Numbered from the stretch's first letter, positions 25,902-36,223 are shown. The stretch is DNA of 64,000 bases from Oscillospiraceae bacterium (GCA_022509025.1 JAFLUB010000002.1:24670-88669), one strand, 5' to 3'. Notes: generated from the letters alone by a model not told the origin. Translations and numbers: made by a program.

Positions 25902-26110
25902 CTGTATATAAACAGCAGAATTAACAATATCATATTACACAACAAGCCGCTTCTTATGCGGCATACAACACACAAGGACGTTTATACAATAACCGAATTA
26001 TCCTCGTTTATAGGGGAGGCGGTTTAATTACAGTATCCATAGTTTACACATGTTGATGTGATTTGGAGTAAGGTAATTTTTATGTATTACGTTAGGAGTG
26101 TGTTATTTTT

Positions 26111-26731
26111 ATGGAAAAATTGCTTTTGTTGCCGTCACTAAGTAAAATTGAGCAATTAGAGCTTGCAAAACTAGCTCAGCAAGGCGACCAAACTGCAAAG
26201 GACAGGCTGGTAATGAGTTGTAGCAGGCTGGTAAAACAGAGAATTACGAAGCTTGTCAATGAAAATACTTGGTGTTATCCCCAACTTAACCTTATATACG
26301 AGGATTTATTAAACTCCGGTATTTCAGGCGTTTTACGCGCTTTTGAAACATTTGATGTTTCGCGGAATACATCTTTTTCATCGTATGCGTTCTTTTGGAT
26401 AGATGCATTTCTGCAAAAACAATTAGTCTTAATCCGGAAAACATCTTATTCTCTTTCATTGGATGCGCTTGATGAAACTGTCGTGGATGACACCAATGAG
26501 GCAAAATTTGACGCGGTGTTCAACAAATTTCTTTGCAGACAGCTTTTAGCTGTACTTGAAACACGCGAGAGAGAAATCATAGTTTTGTTTTTCGGTCTCG
26601 ATTGCCGCCGTCATACTTTGAAGGAAATTGGAGCAAAATTTGGATTTTCTTTTCAATATGCCGGCAAAGTTAAAAAGCGTGCATTACAAAAAATGAGAAA
26701 CAGCTATAAATATATGCTTAAATGTGCATAA
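26111..26731 (+). CDS. Sigma-70-family factor of the element
   Basis: 206 residues. Region 2 (LAKLAQQGDQTAKDRLVMS, FETFDVSRNTSFSSYAFFWI with the region 2.3/2.4 aromatics) and region 4 (ETREREIIVLFFGLDCRRHT, then KEIGAKFGFSFQYAGKVKKR). It probably directs RNA polymerase to transfer promoters, which would keep conjugation off until it is made. It comes immediately before the transfer operon. Confidence 0.85.
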   Translation: MEKLLLLPSLSKIEQLELAKLAQQGDQTAKDRLVMSCSRLVKQRITKLVNENTWCYPQLNLIYEDLLNSGISGVLRAFETFDVSRNTSFSSYAFFWIDAFLQKQLVLIRKTSYSLSLDALDETVVDDTNEAKFDAVFNKFLCRQLLAVLETREREIIVLFFGLDCRRHTLKEIGAKFGFSFQYAGKVKKRALQKMRNSYKYMLKCA

Positions 26732-26743
26732 GGAGGGACGAAC

Positions 26744-28138
26744 ATGAACATACAGGAACAAACAGCATCGGAGATAAAAAGGGCAGCATTAGACATGGGA
26801 AAAGTTGCTGCGGGAACAGCTCGGCATATAACGGAAACAACGTTTAATACCAGTGTGCTGCTGATTAATCTTCTACGTACAGTTGCGCAAAACGGCAAAG
26901 CGGACGTTATTAGCGGCGAAACTACGCTTGATAAAATGCAGGGTCTTGTAGAAAAAGGTGATTTTCTAAGCTCTGTTGCGGTTGCCGATGAGGATATAGA
27001 ATTCTATAAATCCGCTATGCAGAAAGAAAAAATGGCGTATGTTGTGTTAGATGTTAATAATGACGATTGTAAAAATATCATATATCTGAACAGTGACACG
27101 GAAAAATTAAAAAACATAATCTCTCTGCATCACGCAAGGGCAGGCATCATGAATGAGATAGAGCCGACCGTATTTCTGCGGCATATTGAGGATAAAAATA
27201 TTGGTGCTATACGCAATCTGAATGATACTGAATTTGAGTTATTCAGAGAAATAGCACAGGAAAAAGATTTAGTTTTTTCTTTTTATCGAAAAGATGACCG
27301 TGTAACGGTCTTGTATAATCTGCAGGACAAATCCATTGTAAGTGATACCCTAAATACTATGAGTTGGGATATGACAGACAAACACGCAGCGTCAATCCGG
27401 AATAAACTCATCATAAAGCGTTCCAACCGACACGAACTCGTAAACGCTATTGAAGGAAATGAGGATTTTTATGCTGTAAATGCCAAAGACAGCGGGAACT
27501 ATCTTACAATAACCTCTGAGGGTCTTTCATATTACAAAAACAACAATGAAATTGTTAAAATTTCCCGCGAAGATAAGTATTTCGCGGATAAAGCAAAAGA
27601 AAAGTTTTTGGGAATACAGAACCCTGTCTTACTATCCAGAGCTGAATTTGAAGCCCGCCCCGTGGAACGGGAACAAACGATACAAAACCGATATAACATA
27701 TATTCAGATGATATTGCGGAGGCTGTAAAGAAATCTCATGAACACCTCAACAATGTCATTGCTAAAATGTCGCTTGACGATGAAAACGAAAACCCCTCGC
27801 AGATTTTTGATGATAGCGTATCATATTCCGGCTATGCCTGGTATGAAAAGCTTACTGATAGCGAGCGCGAGGAGCTTGAAGCGTATATGGAAAAGCTGTC
27901 TGACTCTGAATGTGAAGAGCTTGAATCGCATATTGAAAGGTTTTCAGAGTATCGGAGTAAGGTTGAGATCAAAGAAATCCCCGTCAAGGACAGAATTTTG
28001 GATAATATCATCCGCGAAGCCGAGCGTAGTAGGACGGAAGTAAATTCAAAAAATAAACACGCAGCGATATACAACGTGAATACGAGAGCAAGGAGTTTGA
28101 AGTATGAAGACAGCAGGAGAAATAAAGCGGACATTTAA
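26744..28138 (+). CDS. DUF3801/PcfB-like relaxosome accessory protein with long extension
   Basis: 464 residues. The N-terminal 120 residues (alpha-helical, then EDIEFYKSAMQKEKMAYVVL) resemble PcfB/DUF3801 proteins, which are encoded just before the VirD4 coupling protein, as here. The remaining residues are unassigned, charged and partly coiled coil (EKLTDSEREELEAYMEKLS). Its end overlaps virD4 by 35 bp. The assignment rests on the N-terminus and context. Confidence 0.55.
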   Translation: MNIQEQTASEIKRAALDMGKVAAGTARHITETTFNTSVLLINLLRTVAQNGKADVISGETTLDKMQGLVEKGDFLSSVAVADEDIEFYKSAMQKEKMAYVVLDVNNDDCKNIIYLNSDTEKLKNIISLHHARAGIMNEIEPTVFLRHIEDKNIGAIRNLNDTEFELFREIAQEKDLVFSFYRKDDRVTVLYNLQDKSIVSDTLNTMSWDMTDKHAASIRNKLIIKRSNRHELVNAIEGNEDFYAVNAKDSGNYLTITSEGLSYYKNNNEIVKISREDKYFADKAKEKFLGIQNPVLLSRAEFEARPVEREQTIQNRYNIYSDDIAEAVKKSHEHLNNVIAKMSLDDENENPSQIFDDSVSYSGYAWYEKLTDSEREELEAYMEKLSDSECEELESHIERFSEYRSKVEIKEIPVKDRILDNIIREAERSRTEVNSKNKHAAIYNVNTRARSLKYEDSRRNKADI

Positions 28139-30152
28139 ACGTATTTTCTGGATAATTACAGCCGCATATATATTCAGTCTGTTTTTTGGTTTCCATGTTT
28201 ATAAAATCTATGACGGTAATGTCATTGAAGCCTGTAACGGAGCATTTGAGCATATGAAAATTGCGCCGCTTGATATATTCCCGTTAAGTCTGGCACCTGT
28301 GAAAATGGTTACATATATCTTTGTAATTGCACTGCTGCTTCTATTTGCAGAATATAGCCGGCGCAAACAGCTTCGACCGGGCGTAGAACACGGAAGTGCG
28401 TCCTGGAACGAAAATATGAAGCAATATAACAAGAAATATTCATACCCAAAAAACGAGCCTACGGCTGATGAAAGTGCAAGCCCTGAATTTCTGGAAGCCG
28501 AGGGCGTTGAAAACTGGGAACCAAACAGAAACATGATTTTAACTGATACGGTATTTCTGAATATGGATACCCGAACGACGCTTCTTAATAATAACATAAT
28601 GGGCGTTGGCGGCTCTGGTTCAGGTAAGACGCGATTTCTAATAAAACCGAATATTTTACAAGCTAATTGCAGTTATGTTATAACCGACCCTTCGGGTGAA
28701 ATCCTTGAAGCAACAGGCGAATTCCTGAAAAAACAAGGCTATGAAATTAAGGTTTTTAATCTTGTTCAAATGGAGCATAGCTGCAGTTACAACCCGTTTG
28801 CATATATCCGCAACGAGGAAGGCGTTTTAACAATGATAACCGCGCTTATCAAGAACACTACCCCGCCTAATGCCATGCAGTCAGATCCGTTCTGGGAAAA
28901 AGCTGAAATTGCGCTTTTACAAGCCTTATGTTTTTATCTCTATTATGAGTGTAACATTGAGGACAGAAGCTTTTCGAGCGTTATGCGTCTGCTGCGCTGT
29001 GCTGAGGTTCGCGATGGACAAGCTGATTATGTTTCCACACTGGATATAATGTTCAACGATTTGAAAGACAAAAATCCTGAGCATATCGCAGTACGTCAGT
29101 ACGCAGTATTTAAACAGGCAGCGGGCAAAACCGCGCAAAGCATACTTGTTTCCTGTGCGGTACGTCTGACAATATTTAATATGAGGTCAATAGAAAATCT
29201 TACAAGCGTAGACAACATTGACTTAGCAAGCATAGGTGACAAGCCGACTGCTCTGTTCTGCATAACACCTATTGTTGATACTACATTCAATTTCTTGATC
29301 GCTATGATGTACACACAGTTATTTGAAACATTGTATTTTCACGCTGAAAACCAATGCAAGGGTAAACGTCTACCCGTACACGTCAGATTTTTATTAGATG
29401 AGTTTGCTAATATTGGCACTATTCCCGATTTTGAGCAGAAATTATCTACAATGCGTAAATATGAAATCAGTTGTACCATAGTACTTCAAAATCTGGCACA
29501 GATTAAAACAATGTACAAGGACTCTTGGGAAACCATAACAGGTAACTGCGACACCTTTGTATTCTTAGGCGGACAAGAAGAAAGCACGCTTAAATATATC
29601 AGCGAAAAACTCGGCAAAGAAACAATAAAAACCCAAAATTCAAGTCGTAACTACGGTAGACAGGGCGGCAGCAGTCAGAGCTATAATGCAGCGGGCAGAG
29701 AACTTATGACACCTGATGAAATAAGCAAAATGAGCACCGCTGAATGTATAGTCTTTATCCGTACAACGCTTCCGTTCAAAAATAAAAAATATAACTATCC
29801 GCGTCATGTTAATTACAAATATACAGGTGACGCGTCGGACGATATGATTTTTGATGTTACAGACAAAATACATACCCAAGATGTTCGGAGCCTGAACATC
29901 TCAGTTATGAATGAAGACTTAGAAGCGTTGTATGTAGAGCTTGAAGAGAATGAAATAGAATCTTTGGAAAACAGAAATAAAAACGTCCGTACCAAAACAA
30001 CAATCGGTAACGATATTGGTGTTCCATGTGTTATTACGGAAGAAAGAATAAAGGAATTAAATCTTACCGAGGATACCGTCAATGATTTGATTAAATTGGA
30101 AAGTGCATTTGCTCCCTTTGACGAGTATGAGTTAGAGGATATCGAAACTTAA
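28104..30152 (+). CDS. virD4: VirD4-type coupling protein
   Basis: 682 residues. Two N-terminal membrane segments, Walker A GVGGSGSGKTRF near 168, Walker B FLLDEFANIG near 430, and the TraG/VirD4 pattern ITPIVDTTFNFLIAMMYTQL. It should link the relaxase-DNA complex to the secretion channel and power export. The start lies 35 bp inside the previous gene, behind AAGGAG. Confidence 0.95.
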   Translation: MKTAGEIKRTFKRIFWIITAAYIFSLFFGFHVYKIYDGNVIEACNGAFEHMKIAPLDIFPLSLAPVKMVTYIFVIALLLLFAEYSRRKQLRPGVEHGSASWNENMKQYNKKYSYPKNEPTADESASPEFLEAEGVENWEPNRNMILTDTVFLNMDTRTTLLNNNIMGVGGSGSGKTRFLIKPNILQANCSYVITDPSGEILEATGEFLKKQGYEIKVFNLVQMEHSCSYNPFAYIRNEEGVLTMITALIKNTTPPNAMQSDPFWEKAEIALLQALCFYLYYECNIEDRSFSSVMRLLRCAEVRDGQADYVSTLDIMFNDLKDKNPEHIAVRQYAVFKQAAGKTAQSILVSCAVRLTIFNMRSIENLTSVDNIDLASIGDKPTALFCITPIVDTTFNFLIAMMYTQLFETLYFHAENQCKGKRLPVHVRFLLDEFANIGTIPDFEQKLSTMRKYEISCTIVLQNLAQIKTMYKDSWETITGNCDTFVFLGGQEESTLKYISEKLGKETIKTQNSSRNYGRQGGSSQSYNAAGRELMTPDEISKMSTAECIVFIRTTLPFKNKKYNYPRHVNYKYTGDASDDMIFDVTDKIHTQDVRSLNISVMNEDLEALYVELEENEIESLENRNKNVRTKTTIGNDIGVPCVITEERIKELNLTEDTVNDLIKLESAFAPFDEYELEDIET

Positions 30153-30171
30153 ACAGAGACTTAGGCAATAA

Positions 30172-30196
30172 ACTTTGTACCACCGTGTTACAAAGT
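30172..30196. promoter_or_regulatory. parS-like dyad 3
   Basis: ACTTTGTA-N9-TACAAAGT in the virD4-spoVG gap. A single half site, ACTTTGTA, also occurs near 30245 just before a strong ribosome site. Confidence 0.6.
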
Positions 30197-30286
30197 TTAA
30201 CCACAAAAAATATTTTTGATTCGGGTTGAAAACCTCTGTAAACTTTTTACTATGCTTATGTAGAAACTTTGTAAGGAGGGAAATCA

Positions 30287-30343
30287 ATGTTTTTCAGAGC
30301 TAAGCGTCTTCGGTTTGGCGGTAATACCCGAGACCATCCATAA
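30287..30343 (+). CDS. 18-residue peptide, paralogue of the 46028 peptide
   Basis: MFFRAKRLRFGGNTRDHP behind a strong AAGGAGGG site. The peptide at 46028 has the same plan (MFFSYKLRRFCGNIRDKP...). Both head a gene group, so they may be leader peptides or signals; alone, this ORF would be too short to call. Confidence 0.45.
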   Translation: MFFRAKRLRFGGNTRDHP

Positions 30344-30389
30344 CGTAAATGATGAGCCTCAAAAATAAAAAAAGATGGAGGAAGAAAAA

Positions 30390-31064
30390 ATGAACAAAAT
30401 GTATGTACATAATTTATGGAGGCAGGAAGACAGCAAAGTAAAAGCGTATGCGGACGTTACTATAGGTAACGCCATAACACTAAGAGGCATAAAACTTGTT
30501 GCGGGCGAAAACGGCGACTTTGTCGCTATGCCGACCCGTAAATACGAAAAGGACGGCGAGGATAAATATGCTGATATATTCTATCCGAAATCAGAGGAAG
30601 TAAGAACCGCGTTGCTTGAAACATTTCAAAGAGCGTACGAATCGGAAGACAAATACGCATATTTAAACGGCGACTTAAATCCTGAATTTAATGCTACCGT
30701 ATCCACTGTCAAAAACAGTTCTACAAGCATTAGGGCTTGGGCGACACTTAACATCGGTGATGAATTCGTTATTCGCAATATTGCAATAAACGAAACATCA
30801 AAGGGATTTATGGTAAATTTCCCGACTGCAAAATATGAAAAAGACGGCGAAACTAAATTCAATGAGCTTGTCGCTCCTGAAAAGGCAGAGTGGACTGACT
30901 CTGACGGCAAAGCTTGTTCAAAGGATTATGGCAAACTCATTCGCGGTTTGATTGTTAACGCATATAAACCGACGCTTTCACAGCAGATTGACAATGCTGA
31001 CAAGGCAAAAGGCGATTCTGCAGATATGCAGAAGGATATATCCGAGCAAGACATACAGAAATAA
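30390..31064 (+). CDS. Tandem SpoVG-like protein
   Basis: 225 residues with two copies of the SpoVG fold: VKAYADVTIGNAITLRGIKL with YEKDGEDKYADIFYP, then SIRAWATLNIGDEFVIRNIA with YEKDGETKFNELVAP. SpoVG is a small nucleic-acid-binding regulator, normally a single domain of about 90 residues; the duplication would mimic its dimer. The ATG at 30390 has GGAGG 8 bp upstream. It opens the transfer gene cluster and may regulate it. Confidence 0.8.
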   Translation: MNKMYVHNLWRQEDSKVKAYADVTIGNAITLRGIKLVAGENGDFVAMPTRKYEKDGEDKYADIFYPKSEEVRTALLETFQRAYESEDKYAYLNGDLNPEFNATVSTVKNSSTSIRAWATLNIGDEFVIRNIAINETSKGFMVNFPTAKYEKDGETKFNELVAPEKAEWTDSDGKACSKDYGKLIRGLIVNAYKPTLSQQIDNADKAKGDSADMQKDISEQDIQK

Positions 31065-31077
31065 GGAGGAAAATTCA

Positions 31078-31443
31078 ATGAAAAAACTTACTATATTCAA
31101 AAACAAAATTACAAGCGTATACACAAATATAAAATCAAAGTTACAGGGTGCGGCTATCGCATTTATAACAACAGCGTCAACCGCCGTTCCTGCGTCAGCC
31201 GCAACAGTAACAATAAATGAAAACACTGATATAGGCGTATTGATAGGTTCTATCGTGGAATTTATCTGTAAAATTGCGTTCTATGTAGGCATTGTTGTTT
31301 TAATCACAGGTGTATTTATGCTTGTTATGGCATATAAGGACGACAATTCCGAGCAGCAGACGCGCGGTGTTCGTATTGCGGTAGTCGGAGCGGCATTAGT
31401 CGGCTTCCGTATCCTATTGCGTACGGCAGGACTTATATCATAA
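31078..31443 (+). CDS. Pilin-like small membrane protein (VirB2/Maff2 type)
   Basis: 121 residues with an N-terminal export signal ending near AVPASAA, then two hydrophobic segments (VLIGSIVEFICKIAFYVGIV and RIAVVGAALVGFRILL) separated by a short polar loop, as in VirB2/TrbC pilins. Maff2-like proteins have this position in Tn1549-type elements. It is the first channel gene of the cluster. Confidence 0.7.
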   Translation: MKKLTIFKNKITSVYTNIKSKLQGAAIAFITTASTAVPASAATVTINENTDIGVLIGSIVEFICKIAFYVGIVVLITGVFMLVMAYKDDNSEQQTRGVRIAVVGAALVGFRILLRTAGLIS

Positions 31444-31452
31444 TCACAGTTG

Positions 31453-31488
31453 AAGCTAACGGGCAGCTTGTTCGCTGCCTGTTAGCTT
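31453..31488 (+). other. Strong hairpin between the pilin and virB6 genes
   Basis: A 15-bp stem (31453-31467 with 31474-31488, one G-U pair) with a 6-nt loop and no T run. It may stabilise the pilin mRNA end, so more pilin than channel protein is made, or cause partial termination. Confidence 0.55.
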
Positions 31489-31513
31489 GATTATTATGCA
31501 GGAGGTACGCTAT

Positions 31514-32350
31514 ATGAATGATTTATTGCGAAAAATGCTTGACGAAGCGTTCGGGAGCGGACTTTTTGACGGAGTTATAGACATACTGACAATGAATCCG
31601 CAAACAAAATTCCCTACAGCGTGGGGCATTATGACTACGGTATATGACCGGATAATGGTTCCGCTCGGTATAGGGATTATGCTGATATGGTTCGTCTGCG
31701 CATTTCTTGAAAAGACTACTCATGAGGATTTTACATTTGAAAAATGGTTTTTGGAATTTGGCAAACTTATAGCCTGCCAATACATTATTGTTCACGGGCT
31801 AGAGCTTCTGGCAGTATTTATGTCTATGGGAATAGCGTTGTTTAAGCAAATACAAAATCTCGGCGTTGCAAGTCTGACAAGTCCTGATAATCTATCCCAT
31901 ACCGCATGGCACATAATAACAGGTAAGGATTGGAGCGAGAATTTAGGAGTTATGCAAGCTCTGGGATACATGGTAATTTTTCTTTTGCCGTTGCTCGGCT
32001 CTTTGATTGCTCAAATAATAATCAAGGTTATTGCATACTCGCGATTATTTGAGTTATTCCTACGAGGGGCGATGGCTCCTCTCGCATTCTCTGACTTTTT
32101 CGGTCAGGGTATGCAGGGCGCGGGATTCAAATTTTTAAAGAACTATTTTGCGGTTGCAATACAGGGGATTGTTATATACGTTATTTTGCTGCTTCTAAGC
32201 GTAATAATGATTGACGTTCTTGCCGCTCATGTAACTGAGACTATGGGGCTCTTTATATTTTTAGGTATATACTTTGCTGTTTTATTCGCAGCAGTAGCCT
32301 TGATACTTAAATCCCTGTCGTTAGCAAAAGAGCTTGTAGGAGTAAATTAA
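31514..32350 (+). CDS. virB6: VirB6/TrbL-like channel membrane protein
   Basis: 278 residues with about six membrane segments and the conserved block FELFLRGAMAPLAFSDFFGQG, typical of TrbL/VirB6 proteins of Gram-positive elements. It forms part of the inner-membrane channel. ATG 31514 has GGAGG upstream; an in-frame start at 31487 is less likely. Confidence 0.8.
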   Translation: MNDLLRKMLDEAFGSGLFDGVIDILTMNPQTKFPTAWGIMTTVYDRIMVPLGIGIMLIWFVCAFLEKTTHEDFTFEKWFLEFGKLIACQYIIVHGLELLAVFMSMGIALFKQIQNLGVASLTSPDNLSHTAWHIITGKDWSENLGVMQALGYMVIFLLPLLGSLIAQIIIKVIAYSRLFELFLRGAMAPLAFSDFFGQGMQGAGFKFLKNYFAVAIQGIVIYVILLLLSVIMIDVLAAHVTETMGLFIFLGIYFAVLFAAVALILKSLSLAKELVGVN

Positions 32351-32363
32351 GGAGGATTAAATT

Positions 32364-32774
32364 ATGATAGATATTCGAATACCGAAAGAAATACGGCAAT
32401 ATGAGGCAAAATTTGTTGGACCGTTTACAATGCGTCAAACAATTTGCGTAGGCGTGGGCTTACCGATATGTATTTTGTTATATAACATTCTACGTCCGTT
32501 AGTCAGCCGTGATTTAATGGGCTTCTGCTTATTGTTACCTGCAGCGGCTATTTTCCTGTTCGGCTGGGTAAAACCATACGGCATGAAATTTGAACAATTT
32601 TTCTTTTCAGCGGTCATGAATAATTTTATAGCTCCGCGCCGGCGAAAATATATAACTATAAACCGTCACGAAGCACTGTTAAAAGCTATTAATAAGTTTG
32701 AGGAACAGCAAAGTAAAAACGGGAACAAGCACCAAAAGCGAAAATACGTCAAATCCAATTTGGCAATTAGATAA
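32364..32774 (+). CDS. PrgI-family (VirB3-like) membrane protein
   Basis: 136 residues: a short N-terminal part IRIPKEIRQYEAKFVGPFTM, two adjacent membrane segments, then the PYGMKFEQFF block and a basic tail. PrgI proteins always precede VirB4 in these systems, as here (20 bp gap). Confidence 0.85.
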   Translation: MIDIRIPKEIRQYEAKFVGPFTMRQTICVGVGLPICILLYNILRPLVSRDLMGFCLLLPAAAIFLFGWVKPYGMKFEQFFFSAVMNNFIAPRRRKYITINRHEALLKAINKFEEQQSKNGNKHQKRKYVKSNLAIR

Positions 32775-32793
32775 GAATACGAGGTGAAATATT

Positions 32794-35187
32794 ATGGAAT
32801 TTATGAAACTCGCTTCAAAAAAAGCGAAGCAAAATAAAAAAGAACCTTTGAAAATACCCAAATCAGCACAGGACACAATTCCATATATGCAAGTATACGA
32901 GGATTATGGAATTATTGAAACGCGTCGCGGTGTTTTTACTAAAAGTTATCGACTCCGTGATATAAACTACAGTGTGGCGAAACAGGTAGAACAGGAGCAA
33001 ATGCTTCTGCAGTATGGCGAATTTTTAAATAGCTTCGACCCTACTGTTAATTTTCAGATTACAATTAATAATCGCAACATTAATCAAGAAAATTTCGAGA
33101 GCGATATTCTCATCCAAGCTCGAAACGACAATTTTAACGAGTTACGCGACGAATTTAATGAAAAGGTTATTAAACGTAAAATGACAGAAGGTAAAAATAA
33201 CCTTGTCAAAGAAAAATATCTTACTATTTCATTATCTGCCGACAGTTACGAGGAAGCCATAGCGGATTTTGCACGTTTAGATGGTGAGATATGCGCAAAC
33301 ATTAAGAAAATCGGCGGCGCAGATGCGATCACACTTTCAACCGTCAATAGACTTGAAATATTACACGATATATACAATCTCGGTTTAGAAGGTACTTTTT
33401 CAAACACATTTTCATTTGAAAATATGAAAATGTCTGGACTTACAACAAAGGATTGTATTGCACCAAGTTCTTTTGAGTTTGGAAGCAATCATTTTCGCAT
33501 CGGCGACAAATACGGTCGCGCATTATATCTGAAAATGTTGCCTACATCGTTACGCGATAATTTTGTAGCAAATTTAAGCGATATAAGCTGTAATATGCTT
33601 TTGAGTATGAATTTTGAAACGGTGAACAATGAGGACGCTGTAAAAATTGTAAGAAACCAGATGGTTAATATCAATTCAAATGTTATTAAAAGTCAGCAGC
33701 GCGCATCGAAAAACGGATATTCGCCAGAGCTTATTTCAAGTGACTTAAAATACTCTCAAGCAGAGTGTGAAGAACTTATGGACGCAATTGTAAACAAAGA
33801 CCAGAAAATGTTTTTAATGACTTTTGTTATCGTACATTTTGCAGATGATTTAAAAACACTTGACCGCGACACTAATACTATCCAAACATTAGCTCGAAGC
33901 AAAATGTGTACAATAGACGTTCTTAACTGGCAGCAGGAAAACGGTCTTAACTCAGCCCTTCCCCTTGCAAATAACAAACTGTCTATAAAGCGAACTCTTA
34001 TAACAGAAGCCGCGGCAGTATTTATGCCGTTTACATCTCAAGAGCTGCAGCACAAAAATGGTATGTACTATGGAATAAATGCCGTTTCCCGCAATTTAAT
34101 ATTATTTAACCGTACAAACAGCAAGAACGGTAACGGCTTTATTTTAGGAACACCTGGAAGCGGAAAAAGTGTTGCGGCAAAGGAAGAAATGGTAAATGTA
34201 CTGCTTAATTCCGACGATGATGTGATTGTCATAGATCCAGAAGCTGAGTATCACCCACTTGCGGAAATGTTGGGCGGTCAAGTAGTCCGTATTGCTGCAG
34301 GAGGAGACGCGCATATCAATCCTATGGATTTAGATATGGACTACGGTGGAGGCGATGACCCAATAACTTTGAAATCAGATTTTATTATAAGCTTCTGTGA
34401 AACAGCGTTCGGCGACCGTTACGGTCTTACTGCTACGCAGCGGTCTATACTTGACAGATGTTGCCGGAGTTGCTACGAGGAGTTTTTAAGTTCCTTTAAC
34501 GCAAAAGACGGAACTTATGACAACAGTAAAATACCAACTCTGCTTGATTTTCAGGAAAAGCTCGACGGAATGTCAGGCTATGACGCTATGCAGCTTGCCA
34601 CGTCTTTAGAAATATATACGCGCGGTTCGCTGAATATCTTTGCTCACAAAACCAATGTTGCATATAACAATCGTTTTGTCGTTTATGACATTAAAGACAT
34701 TGGTTCTACGCTTACGAGTGTCGGAATGTTGGTCGTGCTCGATAACATATGGAATAGAATTATGGAAAACAGACGACGCGGTAAAAATACCTGGTTCTAC
34801 ATAGATGAAATATATTTGCTGTTTAAAAATACCACATCAGCAAACTTCTTACGTGAACTATATAAACGTGCAAGAAAATACGGCGGCTTCCCCACAGGTA
34901 TTACGCAAAATGTATCAGACCTTTTAGAGAACGATATAGCCCGTACAATGATTTCAAACTGCGAGTTTATAGAAATGCTCAATCAAGCCCCACTTGACCG
35001 CGCAAATCTTGCGGAATTGCTTAATATAAGCTCTACGCAGCTATCACATATTACCAATTCCGAGCCGGGCAAAGGTCTTATATATACGGGTTCATCTATA
35101 ATACCATTCGTCAATAAATTCCCGCAGGACACGAAGCTATATAAGGCAATGACGACTAAGTTATCAGAGCTGTCGGATAATAAATGA
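32794..35187 (+). CDS. virB4: VirB4-type secretion ATPase
   Basis: 797 residues. Walker A GTPGSGKS near 452, Walker B WFYIDEIYLLF near 668, and the VirB4 C-terminal pattern FPTGITQNVSDLL. It energises assembly of the transfer channel at the membrane. No membrane segment is evident. The gene is full length. Confidence 0.95.
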   Translation: MEFMKLASKKAKQNKKEPLKIPKSAQDTIPYMQVYEDYGIIETRRGVFTKSYRLRDINYSVAKQVEQEQMLLQYGEFLNSFDPTVNFQITINNRNINQENFESDILIQARNDNFNELRDEFNEKVIKRKMTEGKNNLVKEKYLTISLSADSYEEAIADFARLDGEICANIKKIGGADAITLSTVNRLEILHDIYNLGLEGTFSNTFSFENMKMSGLTTKDCIAPSSFEFGSNHFRIGDKYGRALYLKMLPTSLRDNFVANLSDISCNMLLSMNFETVNNEDAVKIVRNQMVNINSNVIKSQQRASKNGYSPELISSDLKYSQAECEELMDAIVNKDQKMFLMTFVIVHFADDLKTLDRDTNTIQTLARSKMCTIDVLNWQQENGLNSALPLANNKLSIKRTLITEAAAVFMPFTSQELQHKNGMYYGINAVSRNLILFNRTNSKNGNGFILGTPGSGKSVAAKEEMVNVLLNSDDDVIVIDPEAEYHPLAEMLGGQVVRIAAGGDAHINPMDLDMDYGGGDDPITLKSDFIISFCETAFGDRYGLTATQRSILDRCCRSCYEEFLSSFNAKDGTYDNSKIPTLLDFQEKLDGMSGYDAMQLATSLEIYTRGSLNIFAHKTNVAYNNRFVVYDIKDIGSTLTSVGMLVVLDNIWNRIMENRRRGKNTWFYIDEIYLLFKNTTSANFLRELYKRARKYGGFPTGITQNVSDLLENDIARTMISNCEFIEMLNQAPLDRANLAELLNISSTQLSHITNSEPGKGLIYTGSSIIPFVNKFPQDTKLYKAMTTKLSELSDNK

Positions 35188-35203
35188 CGGAGGTGACTGA
35201 CCT

Positions 35204-36223
35204 ATGAAAAGGCTTGACCTTGATAAGATAAAATCTGAAATCCGTATAACAGATTATGCACAAAGAATAGGCTATACGCTAACCAAAGTGGGAAGCTACT
35301 ATTCTCTTGCAGAGCATGATAGCGTTAGAATTGACGATAAGAAAAATTGTTTCTGGAGAAATTCACAGTTTGCGCAGGGACAGAAAGCAAACACGGCTGC
35401 CGGAAGCATTATTGACTTTGTAATGCACTTTGAGGGTAAAGACTTCAAAAATGCTTTAGAAACGCTCGGCGGTTACTACGAAGGGGATTTTACCCCGTCT
35501 GAGCCCACGCCAACAGCGAAATCTGAAAAACCTACCGTTCCGTTTGCTTTGCCCCCGAAAAACACGAGTAATTCAGCGGTAATAAATTATCTCGTAAATG
35601 TACGCGGTATTGATAAAGATATAGTTTCTGAATATATCATCAGAAGAACAATATATCAAGATAAGCGAAACAACGCTGTATTTGTAGGCTATAATGCAGA
35701 CGGTAAAGCTGATTTCGCTTGTCTGCGCGGTACATATTCCGAAAAAAGGTTTGTCAAAGATATAGAGGGCTGCAATTATGATAACTGTATTTTTCTCAAT
35801 AATGGTTCTAACACGCTTGTGGTAACAGAAAGCATTATTGACAGTCTTTCATATATGAGCATTCTTAAAGCTCGCGGTATAAATCATGACGACTACAATT
35901 ATAACGCTTTAAGCGGTACGGGAAAAATAGCGGCAGTTCTGAACAATTTAAAAGCGCACAATAATATAAATGCAGTCATTATAGCATTAGATAATGACGA
36001 AGGCGGAATAAACGCCGGAGACCGATTAGAAACAATGCTCAGAGAAGCCGGGTGGCAAGGCAGGATTTTAAAGCATTATTCCAAGCATAAGGACTGGAAC
36101 GAAGAATTGTTGCACAGCAAGCAATCGCTGTCAGAGAGGATTTCATCAGCGGAAGCGGCGAAGGACGGCGAAGCCCATGACGGTGCAAGTCGAGATGGTA
36201 GAGATATAGAAAATGAACGGTAA
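35204..36223 (+). CDS. Toprim-domain protein (DUF3991-like)
   Basis: 339 residues. A first domain resembling the primase-associated DUF3991 region (FWRNSQFAQGQKANTAAGSI, IIDFVMHFEG) and a toprim fold with LVVTESIIDSLS (the conserved Glu) and VIIALDNDEGG (the DxD-like acids). It may prime or process the transferred strand. GGAGGTG precedes ATG 35204. Zinc-finger and helicase domains are absent. Confidence 0.8.
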   Translation: MKRLDLDKIKSEIRITDYAQRIGYTLTKVGSYYSLAEHDSVRIDDKKNCFWRNSQFAQGQKANTAAGSIIDFVMHFEGKDFKNALETLGGYYEGDFTPSEPTPTAKSEKPTVPFALPPKNTSNSAVINYLVNVRGIDKDIVSEYIIRRTIYQDKRNNAVFVGYNADGKADFACLRGTYSEKRFVKDIEGCNYDNCIFLNNGSNTLVVTESIIDSLSYMSILKARGINHDDYNYNALSGTGKIAAVLNNLKAHNNINAVIIALDNDEGGINAGDRLETMLREAGWQGRILKHYSKHKDWNEELLHSKQSLSERISSAEAAKDGEAHDGASRDGRDIENER

